Shown here: one piece after another, positions 1-4,568 of the stretch | How positions within the stretch are numbered: position 1 is the first letter of the stretch | Layout of the letters: the number at the start of each line of letters is the position of its first letter | DNA from: Actinomycetota bacterium | GTDB lineage: Bacteria; Actinomycetota; Thermoleophilia; Gaiellales; Gaiellaceae | Reading direction: 5' to 3' | Assembly (NCBI GenBank): GCA_005883235.1 | Contig: VAYE01000068.1 | Location: 1 to 5,159 of the forward strand | Length of the DNA stretch: 5,159 nucleotides | Position numbers and translations under genes: made by a program | The notes under the pieces: generated by a model | What the model saw: the letters and a program-made list of their open reading frames with translations, nothing else | What the model was told of the DNA's origin: nothing | Database searches by the model: none

Positions 1-2
1 GC

Positions 3-677
3 TCCGCAGTCCTCACCGCGGTCGGAGTCGACGGAGCGGCTGTCGGATCGTGGACGGTTCGGCCCGCGGAACGGCACTGGTGGTGGGAGTGGTGGGGCGC
101 GGCTGCTACGAACGGTCGCACCCTCGCGCTCGCGTGGCACGGTGGCTGCAATGCCGACTCGGGGACGCTCTGCACGAGCGGCGCGGACCTCGTCGACCTC
201 TCGGGCGCCGAGCCGCGCGGGTGCCCGCGGGACGGAAGCCAAGACGGATGCGTCCACCAGGTGCACGGCGCCGGCGAGCCGTACCGCACCGGTTGGATCG
301 CGACGACCGGCGGTGAACCGCTCCTGGTGCTCGACGGCCGCGGTCGCACCGTGAGGACGCTGCACACCGGTCTTCGGCGAGAGCACCTGATGAGCTTCGC
401 GCTCGACGCGCGCCGAGGGCGCCTGTTCGTCCTGCACTCGTGCCTGTACGGCGGCGAGGGAATAAGAGTGGTGTCGATCGCGACCGGCCGCTCGCGCCTT
501 GTCACCCGACGCGTCTGCGGGAGCGACCCCGTCCTCGGCCCGAACGGCACCGTCCTCGCTGTCGCGGCCACGAAGGTGTCGCCCGGGTACGACCTCGTCG
601 TGGTCTCGCGGTCGTCCGGCCGCGTGCTGGCCCGTCGCTGGCTGCCGGGCATCCTGGCGCTGCTCGGGAGCTCCTAG
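3..677 (+). CDS. C-terminal part of an unrecognised, probably exported beta-propeller-like protein (5' end outside window)
   Basis: The frame is open from the left edge to a TAG at 675-677, giving 224 residues with no start visible, so the gene begins upstream. I do not recognise a named family. The sequence alternates short hydrophobic strands with Gly/Asp/Asn turns (for example GRTLALAWHGG, GEPLLVLDGRGRTVRTL, DLVVVSRSSGRVLARRW), the pattern of repeated beta-propeller blades of the TolB/WD40-like kind. There are six cysteines, at about residues 49, 57, 74, 83, 147 and 172 of the visible part. The even number suggests disulfides and a location outside the cytoplasm, but the signal peptide would be off the window. 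A Trp-rich patch (WWWEWW, bases 78-95) precedes the strand GRTLALAWHGGC. Nothing links it to pyrimidine synthesis; it is simply the upstream neighbour, 80 bases before pyrR. Coding status is well supported by strong GC bias at third codon positions. The fold is inference. Confidence 0.7.
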   Translation, partial: SAVLTAVGVDGAAVGSWTVRPAERHWWWEWWGAAATNGRTLALAWHGGCNADSGTLCTSGADLVDLSGAEPRGCPRDGSQDGCVHQVHGAGEPYRTGWIATTGGEPLLVLDGRGRTVRTLHTGLRREHLMSFALDARRGRLFVLHSCLYGGEGIRVVSIATGRSRLVTRRVCGSDPVLGPNGTVLAVAATKVSPGYDLVVVSRSSGRVLARRWLPGILALLGSS

Positions 678-698
678 CCCGTCGTCCGTCCGCGGTTG

Positions 699-704
699 TA
701 GAGT
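699..704 (+). promoter_or_regulatory. possible -10 box of the pyr operon promoter
   Basis: TAGAGT fits the TAnnnT form of a vegetative sigma factor -10 element and is among the most AT-rich spots in the gap before pyrR. No convincing -35 hexamer lies 16-18 bases upstream; that region is GC-rich and includes the stop of the preceding gene. If it is used, transcription would begin near 710-712, a few bases before the PyrR hairpin. The leader would then be about 46 bases long. This is a motif match only. Confidence 0.35.
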
Positions 705-718
705 CCCCGCGATCCGAA

Positions 719-753
719 CCCCTTTAACCCGGTCCAGAGAGGCCGGAAAGGAG
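719..753 (+). promoter_or_regulatory. PyrR-binding RNA hairpin overlapping the pyrR ribosome binding site
   Basis: The RNA can fold as a lower stem CCUUU (721-725) with AAAGG (747-751), a 5'-side internal bulge AAC (726-728), an upper stem CCGG (729-732) with CCGG (743-746), an unpaired U at 733, two further C-G pairs (734-735 with 741-742) and a loop AGAGA (736-740). The segment GUCCAGAGAGGCC at 732-744 is almost identical to the conserved core of PyrR-binding loops known from Bacillus (GUCCAGAGAGGCU). The bulged two-stem shape also matches. The 3' arm of the lower stem runs straight into AAAGGAG (747-753), the ribosome binding site for the ATG at 758, so the folded, PyrR-bound form would hide it. 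No U-run or intrinsic terminator follows. This resembles the translational control described for mycobacterial pyr operons rather than Bacillus attenuation. The structure is seen in the sequence; the regulatory mode is inferred. Confidence 0.9.
747..753 (+). promoter_or_regulatory. ribosome binding site of pyrR, sequestered in the PyrR hairpin
   Basis: AAAGGAG is a near-perfect anti-Shine-Dalgarno complement, four bases before the ATG at 758. It fixes the pyrR start in preference to the later in-frame ATG at 788. Its first five bases form the 3' arm of the lower stem of the PyrR-binding hairpin. Confidence 0.85.
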
Positions 754-757
754 TCGA

Positions 758-1348
758 ATGCCGCTGCCTGCCCGCACCGCGGGGAAGATGCTCCTGGACG
801 AGGTCGCGCTCGACCGGACGCTCTCGCGGATCGCCCACGAGATCATCGAGCGGAACCCGGATCTCGACGAGGTCGCGCTCGTCGGCATCCAGACGCGCGG
901 TGTGCCGCTCGCCCACCGCCTGCGCCGGCTGATCGCGGAGCGGAGCGAGGAGGAGGTCGCGCTCGGGACCGTCGACATCACGTTCTACCGCGACGACGTC
1001 CGGGTTCGCGGGGGCGAGGCGCCCCTCCACGCGCAGCCCGTCGTCCGCGCCACCCAGCTCGACTTCCCGCTCGAAGGCCGCACCTGCGTCCTCGTCGACG
1101 ACGTCCTCTACACCGGCCGCACGATCCGGGCGGCGATCGACGCGCTCTTCGACTACGGCCGCCCCGCGCGCGTCCAGCTGGCCGTCCTCGTCGACCGCGG
1201 CCACCGCGAGCTTCCGATCCGACCCGACTACGTCGGCAAGAACCTTCCGACCTCGCGCGAGGAGCGCATCCAGGTGCAGCTCGTCGAGGTGGACGAGGTC
1301 GACCGCGTCCTGCTGATCTCTACCGCCGAAGAGGAGAGCGATGGGTGA
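758..1348 (+). CDS. pyrR: bifunctional pyr operon regulatory protein / uracil phosphoribosyltransferase PyrR
   Basis: PyrR binds a hairpin in pyr mRNA when UMP or UTP is plentiful and represses the operon. Most members also make UMP from uracil and PRPP. The 196-residue protein follows Bacillus PyrR (about 180 residues) almost end to end. It shows ALDRTLSRIAHEIIERN (17-33), VGIQTRGVPLA (42-52), the IDITxYRDD-like segment DITFYRDD (73-80), the PRPP loop VLVDDVLYTGRTI (111-123), and QLAVLVDRGHRELPIR (140-155) leading into YVGKNLPTS (158-166). The N terminus is about ten residues longer than in Bacillus. The acidic PRPP-loop pair D114-D115 and the TGRT turn are intact, so PRPP binding is expected. 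It is the first gene of the operon, its own leader carries the binding hairpin, and its last eight bases overlap pyrB. Autoregulation is therefore very likely. Identity is near certain. Whether this copy has uracil phosphoribosyltransferase activity cannot be read from sequence. Confidence 0.97.
   Translation: MPLPARTAGKMLLDEVALDRTLSRIAHEIIERNPDLDEVALVGIQTRGVPLAHRLRRLIAERSEEEVALGTVDITFYRDDVRVRGGEAPLHAQPVVRATQLDFPLEGRTCVLVDDVLYTGRTIRAAIDALFDYGRPARVQLAVLVDRGHRELPIRPDYVGKNLPTSREERIQVQLVEVDEVDRVLLISTAEEESDG
1331..1336 (+). promoter_or_regulatory. ribosome binding site of pyrB inside pyrR
   Basis: GAGGAG lies four bases before the ATG at 1341, inside the last codons of pyrR. It supports 1341 over the in-frame ATG at 1359, which has no comparable site. 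With the ATGGGTGA overlap it suggests that pyrB is translated in step with pyrR, so repression at the pyrR start should carry over. Confidence 0.6.
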
Positions 1349-2336
1349 CATACGCGTCATGCGGGAGGACCTGCTCCCGCCCGGGCCGCCCGCACGGCGG
1401 CACCTGATCTCGATCCGCGACCTGAGCCGCGACGACGTCGAGCGGCTGCTCGCGACCGCGCGCACGTTCGAGCGCTCGCTCGAGCGGGAGATGAAGAAGC
1501 TTCCGACCCTCCGCGGCCGGACGGTCGTGAACCTGTTCTACGAGTCGTCGACGCGCACGTCGTCGAGCTTCGAGCTCGCCGCGAAGCGGCTCTCGGCGGA
1601 CACGATGTCGATCAAGGCCGCCGGCTCCGCCGTGGACAAGGGCGAGTCGCTCAAGGACACGGCCCTGACGATCGGCGCGTACGACCCGGACGTGATCGTG
1701 ATCCGGCACCCGCAGATCGGGGCGCCGCACCTCGTCGCGCGGCTCACCGACGCGCACGTCGTGAACGCCGGCGACGGGAAGCACCAGCATCCGACCCAGG
1801 CGCTCCTCGACCTCTACACGATCCAGGAGGAGCTCGGCCGGATCGACGGGCTCCACGTCGCCATCGTCGGCGACGTCCTGCACTCCCGGGTCGCGCGCTC
1901 GAACGTCCAGGCGCTCGTCCTGATGGGCGCGCGCGTGACGCTCGTCGGCCCGCCGGCGCTCCTCCCGCGCGGGATCGAGGCGCTCGGCTGCGAGACGACG
2001 ACCGACATCGCGGCGATCGGCGCCGCGGACGTGGTCTACGTCCTACGCATGCAGCGCGAGCGCATGGAGGAGGGCGCGAACTACGTCCCGAGCCTGCGCG
2101 AGTACACGGCCCGCTGGGGCGTGACCCCCGAGCGGCTCCGGCCCGGGCAGAAGGTGATGCACCCCGGGCCGATGAACCGCGGCGTCGAGATCGACGGGCG
2201 GGTGGCGGACGCGGCCGACGCGCTCGTCGAGACGCAGGTGCGCGCGGGGCTCGTCGTCCGGATGGCGGTGCTCTACGACCTGCTGACCGGAGGCCCCGTC
2301 GGCGTCCCGGCCGCGGCGGCCGTGGAGGTGGCGTGA
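1341..2336 (+). CDS. pyrB: aspartate carbamoyltransferase catalytic subunit
   Basis: The enzyme joins carbamoyl phosphate and L-aspartate to form N-carbamoyl-L-aspartate, the first committed step of pyrimidine synthesis, in the cytosol. The 331-residue product is close to the usual 300-330. Family landmarks occur in order: the carbamoyl-phosphate loop FYESSTRTS (66-74), the mobile-loop segment AVDKGESLKDT (97-107) with the active-site Lys at 100, IRHPQ (121-125), HQHPTQALLDLYTI (148-161), the start of the aspartate domain HVAIVGDVLHSRVARSN (172-188), LRMQRER (235-241), HPGPMNRGVE (274-283) and RMAVLY (307-312). No active-site residue looks altered. The N terminus has about 18 extra residues, Pro- and charge-rich, before HLISIRDLS. 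The gene overlaps pyrR by eight bases and its TGA shares one base with the pyrC ATG. No pyrI regulatory-subunit gene is adjacent, so allosteric control of the Escherichia coli type is not expected; pairing with PyrC is possible in such organisms. Confidence 0.97.
   Translation: MGDIRVMREDLLPPGPPARRHLISIRDLSRDDVERLLATARTFERSLEREMKKLPTLRGRTVVNLFYESSTRTSSSFELAAKRLSADTMSIKAAGSAVDKGESLKDTALTIGAYDPDVIVIRHPQIGAPHLVARLTDAHVVNAGDGKHQHPTQALLDLYTIQEELGRIDGLHVAIVGDVLHSRVARSNVQALVLMGARVTLVGPPALLPRGIEALGCETTTDIAAIGAADVVYVLRMQRERMEEGANYVPSLREYTARWGVTPERLRPGQKVMHPGPMNRGVEIDGRVADAADALVETQVRAGLVVRMAVLYDLLTGGPVGVPAAAAVEVA
2324..2329 (+). promoter_or_regulatory. ribosome binding site deciding the pyrC start
   Basis: GGAGGT lies six bases before the ATG at 2336 but only three bases before the adjacent in-frame GTG at 2333. 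The spacing favours the ATG, which forms a TGATG one-base overlap with the pyrB stop. Confidence 0.6.
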
Positions 2337-3502
2337 TGCTCTTCGCCCCGAGCACACGCAAGGACGACCTCGTGATCCGCGGCGCGCGGGTCGTCGATCC
2401 GACGGAGGGGATCGACGCGACCCTCGACGTGCGGGTCGACGCGGGGCTCGTCACCGAGATCGCCACCACCGTGGACGCCAACGGCCACCGCGTGGTCGAG
2501 GGCGCCGGGCACGTCCTGGCGCCGGCCTTCGTCGATCCGCACGTCCATCTCAGGACTCCTGGCCGCGAGGACGAGGAGACGATCGCCTCCGGCACGCGTG
2601 CCGCCGCGGCGGGCGGCTTCTGCGCCGTCCTCGCCATGCCCAACACGGATCCGGTCGTCGACTCGGCGGCCGTGCTCGGCGCGCTCGTCGAGCGGGCGCG
2701 GGCCGAGGCGGAGGTGCCGGTCGGCTTCCTCGCGGCGATCTCGAAGGGTCAGCGTGGCGCCGAGCTGACCGAGATGGCAGAGCTGGCCGACATGGGCGCC
2801 GCCGGGTTCAGCGACGACGGCGTGCCGGTCGCCTCGGCCGGGCTGATGCGGCGCGCGCTCCAGTACGCGCAGGTCGCCCGCCGGCGGCTCGCGCTCCACT
2901 GCGAGGAGCCGACGCTCTCGCGCGGCGGCCACATGCACGAGGGAGAGGTCTCGGCGGAGCTCGGCTTCGGCGGCTATCCGTCGGTCGCCGAGAGCCTGAT
3001 GGTCGAGCGCGACCTCGCGCTCGCCGCCTACGAGGGCGAGCCCGTCCACCTGCTCCACCTCTCGGCGCGCGAGTCGGTCGAGGCGCTCGAGGCCGCGCAG
3101 GCCGCCGGCGTCGAGGCGACCGCCGAGGTGACGCCACATCACCTCTGCCTCACGGACGACGCCGTTCGCTCGCTCGACCCGAACGTGAAGATGAACCCGC
3201 CGCTCCGTGCCGACCGAGACCGCCAAGCGCTCCTCGCCGCCTTACGGAACGGCAACATCTCGGCGATAGCGTCGGACCATGCGCCGCACGCGCGGCACGA
3301 GAAGGAAGCGCCGTTCGAGGCGGCGCCGTTCGGCGTGACCGGCCTCGAGACAGCCTTCGCCGCCCTCAACACGCACCTCGTCGAGCCGGGCTCGTCCTGC
3401 TCGACCCGAGCGCGAGCTGGCGCGTGCAGGAGGAGAGCTTCCGCTCGCTCTCGGCGAACTCGTGGCTCCTCGGGAAGACCCTGCGCGGCCGGGTCCGGAT
3501 GA
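2336..3502 (+). CDS. pyrC: dihydroorotase, type I; C terminus lost by an internal deletion and frameshift
   Basis: Dihydroorotase reversibly cyclises N-carbamoyl-L-aspartate to L-dihydroorotate using bound zinc. Residues 1-352 are a normal bacterial type I enzyme: an N-terminal strand region (DLVIRGARVVDP, 11-22), the metal motif HVH (His69, His71) in FVDPHVHLRTPG, AMPNTDP (100-106), GFSDDG (157-162) with the metal ligand Asp161, LHCEE (His188), LHLS (His241), TPHHL (266-270), KMNPPLR (285-291) and SDHAPH (Asp314). After EPG (about residue 352, base 3391) the frame yields 36 residues rich in Arg, Ser and Ala that do not resemble the family and stops at 3500-3502. In this stretch 13 of 36 codons end in A or T, unlike the rest of the gene. 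The true family ending lies at 3391-3537 in another frame, and a block of about 25-35 residues between the two parts is absent. The catalytic barrel is mostly present, but the terminal helices and the returning strands are missing, so the product as read would probably be unstable or inactive. A real mutation and an assembly error cannot be told apart here. The start at 2336 was chosen from the ribosome binding site. Confidence 0.88.
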   Translation: MLFAPSTRKDDLVIRGARVVDPTEGIDATLDVRVDAGLVTEIATTVDANGHRVVEGAGHVLAPAFVDPHVHLRTPGREDEETIASGTRAAAAGGFCAVLAMPNTDPVVDSAAVLGALVERARAEAEVPVGFLAAISKGQRGAELTEMAELADMGAAGFSDDGVPVASAGLMRRALQYAQVARRRLALHCEEPTLSRGGHMHEGEVSAELGFGGYPSVAESLMVERDLALAAYEGEPVHLLHLSARESVEALEAAQAAGVEATAEVTPHHLCLTDDAVRSLDPNVKMNPPLRADRDRQALLAALRNGNISAIASDHAPHARHEKEAPFEAAPFGVTGLETAFAALNTHLVEPGSSCSTRARAGACRRRASARSRRTRGSSGRPCAAGSG

Positions 3503-3537
3503 CGGTCGCCGGCGGCAGGGTCGCCTTCGAGGCATGA
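3391..3537 (+). pseudogene. pyrC: detached C-terminal end of pyrC in a shifted frame
   Basis: This 48-codon stretch reads LVLLDPSASWRVQEESF at its start and NSWLLGKTLRGRVRMTVAGG, then RVAFEA and TGA, at its end. That is the typical last part of a type I dihydroorotase, with the strand LVLLD, the NSWLLGKTLRG segment and the final TVAGGRVAF strand. It sits one codon position out of frame with the upstream pyrC frame. Of its 48 codons, 47 end in G or C, the signature of a frame under coding selection. Its TGA overlaps the carA ATG as ATGA, the standard coupling arrangement of this operon. It has no start codon context of its own and is therefore a broken-off piece, not a separate gene. Restoring the frame requires adding back 3n+1 bases. 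The family's usual length of about 425-430 residues against 352+48 here suggests roughly 75-110 bases are gone. Confidence 0.88.
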
Positions 3538-4568
3538 CGGGGTTCGTCGCCCTCGAGGATGGGACCGTCTTTCGCGGCGAGTCGGTCGGCGCGCCCGGTT
3601 TCGCCTTCGGCGAGGCCGTCTTCGCCACGTCGATGACCGGCTACCAGGAGCTCGTCACCGATCCGAGCTACGCCGAGCAGCTCCTCTGCTTCACCGCTCC
3701 GATGGTCGGCAACTACGGCGTGGCCAAGGGCCGGTCGGAGTCGAGCCGCATTCACGTCCGCGGCGCGGTGATGCGCGAGGCGCGCGGCCCGGCCTGGACC
3801 GACTGGCTCCTCGAGCGCGGCGTTCCGGCGCTCACCGGCGTCGACACGCGCTCGCTGGTCCTGCACCTGCGCGAGGAGGGCGCGATGCGCGGCATCGTCG
3901 TGGCCGACGGCGGCTCGGTCGACGAGGCGGTGCGCGCGGTGAACGAGCGGCCGGAGATGGAAGGGCGTGCGCTCGCGGCCGCGGTCTCGACGCCGGAGCC
4001 CTACGTCTACTCGGACGTGGGCCGCGTCGAGGTGGCCGTCGTCGACTACGGGTGCAAGCGCTCGATCCTGCGCCGGCTCGCAGGGGCGGGAGCCGCCGTG
4101 ACCGTCTATCCGCACGACGTGGACGCCGACACGCTGGCCGGGCACGACGGCGTCGTCCTCTCGAACGGGCCGGGCGACCCGGAGCCGCTCGAGCAGGAGA
4201 TTGCAACAGTCTGTTGCCTACTCGGAAAGGTGCCCGTGCTCGGCATCTGTCTCGGTCACCAGCTGCTCGGGCTCGCGACCGGCCACGAGACGTACAAGCT
4301 GCCCTTCGGCCACCGCGGCGCGAACCACCCCGTGCTGGAGCGCGCCACTGGTCGCGTGCTCGTCACGAGCCAGAACCACGGCTTCGCCGTCGCTGCCACG
4401 GACGAAGCCGAGGCGACGCACGTCTCGCTCTACGACGACACCGTCGAGGGCTTCGACTTCCCCGACCTGCGCGCGAGCTCGGCGCAGTTCCATCCCGAGG
4501 CCGGGCCTGGGCCGCACGACGCGTGGCCGCTCCTCGAGGGTTGGGTGGAAGACGTTGCCGCGGCGTAG
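3534..4568 (+). CDS. carA: carbamoyl phosphate synthase small (glutaminase) subunit
   Basis: CarA hydrolyses glutamine and passes ammonia through a tunnel to CarB, which makes carbamoyl phosphate for pyrimidines and arginine. The 344-residue product is slightly short for the family (about 360-380). The N-terminal CarA-specific domain shows ALEDGTVFRGES (6-17), VFATSMTGYQELVTDPSY (29-46), PMVGNYG (56-62) and LTGVDTRSLVLHLRE (100-114). The class I glutamine amidotransferase domain starts near 165 (VAVVDYGCK, 167-175) and has LSNGPGDPE (209-217), the nucleophile elbow GICLGHQ with Cys239, SQNHGFAV (279-286) and FHPEA with His320 and Glu322, so the catalytic triad is complete. The ATG at 3534 starts at the family N terminus and overlaps the stop of the pyrC remnant as ATGA. 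An in-frame GTG at 3462 is rejected because it would add 24 residues lying inside pyrC. No well-spaced ribosome binding site precedes the ATG (GAGG at 3529-3532 is only one base away), so translation probably depends on ribosomes finishing pyrC. Confidence 0.96.
   Translation: MTGFVALEDGTVFRGESVGAPGFAFGEAVFATSMTGYQELVTDPSYAEQLLCFTAPMVGNYGVAKGRSESSRIHVRGAVMREARGPAWTDWLLERGVPALTGVDTRSLVLHLREEGAMRGIVVADGGSVDEAVRAVNERPEMEGRALAAAVSTPEPYVYSDVGRVEVAVVDYGCKRSILRRLAGAGAAVTVYPHDVDADTLAGHDGVVLSNGPGDPEPLEQEIATVCCLLGKVPVLGICLGHQLLGLATGHETYKLPFGHRGANHPVLERATGRVLVTSQNHGFAVAATDEAEATHVSLYDDTVEGFDFPDLRASSAQFHPEAGPGPHDAWPLLEGWVEDVAAA
4203..4217 (+). repeat. perfect 7-base inverted repeat in an AT-richer patch of carA
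   Basis: GCAACAG and CTGTTGC flank a single T, giving a 15-base palindrome inside carA. It sits in a short run (about 4198-4230) with codons rare in this window (ATT, GCA, ACA, TGT, CTA, GGA), encoding IATVCCLLGK just before the nucleophile elbow. The protein aligns by eye with the family without a gap, so the gene is not disrupted. No function can be assigned; chance is the simplest explanation. Confidence 0.4.

Noticed and set aside
678..757. Intrinsic terminator or Firmicutes-type attenuator before pyrR
   Set aside because: There is no GC stem followed by a U-run; the only clear hairpin is the PyrR loop leading directly into the ribosome binding site.
499..1407. Long + strand open frame crossing the upstream gene, the regulatory gap and pyrR
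   Set aside because: It is out of frame with both real genes, Arg/Pro/Ala-rich, and would run through the PyrR hairpin and its ribosome binding site.
674..1465. Long minus-strand open frame opposite pyrR and the start of pyrB
   Set aside because: It is the antisense shadow of strongly GC3-biased genes; the protein is Arg/Asp/Val-rich with no recognisable motif and the + strand genes are certain.
2333..2335. GTG immediately before the ATG as the pyrC start
   Set aside because: It is only three bases from GGAGGT, too close; the ATG at 2336 is spaced better. The difference is one residue.
2273..3226. Minus-strand open frame of over 300 codons opposite pyrC
   Set aside because: It is the mirror of the pyrC codon bias, of low complexity, and without a plausible ribosome binding site or family resemblance.
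3462..3533. GTG at 3462 as the carA start
   Set aside because: The extra 24 residues do not resemble CarA and derive from pyrC read in another frame; ATG 3534 fits the family N terminus and the ATGA overlap.
3391..3537. Pieces of pyrC as two separate genes or a programmed frameshift
   Set aside because: A conserved block is missing between the pieces, so slippage could not restore a full protein, and there is no slippery heptamer or start site for the second piece.
3366..4145. Minus-strand open frame opposite the pyrC end and carA
   Set aside because: It is a shadow frame over a certain carA; its span across the pyrC break has no bearing on the frameshift.
4203..4217. Palindrome in carA as a terminator or LexA-type operator
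   Set aside because: It has no trailing T-run, a one-base loop that cannot form a normal hairpin, and does not match the operator patterns I know; it is kept only as an unexplained repeat.
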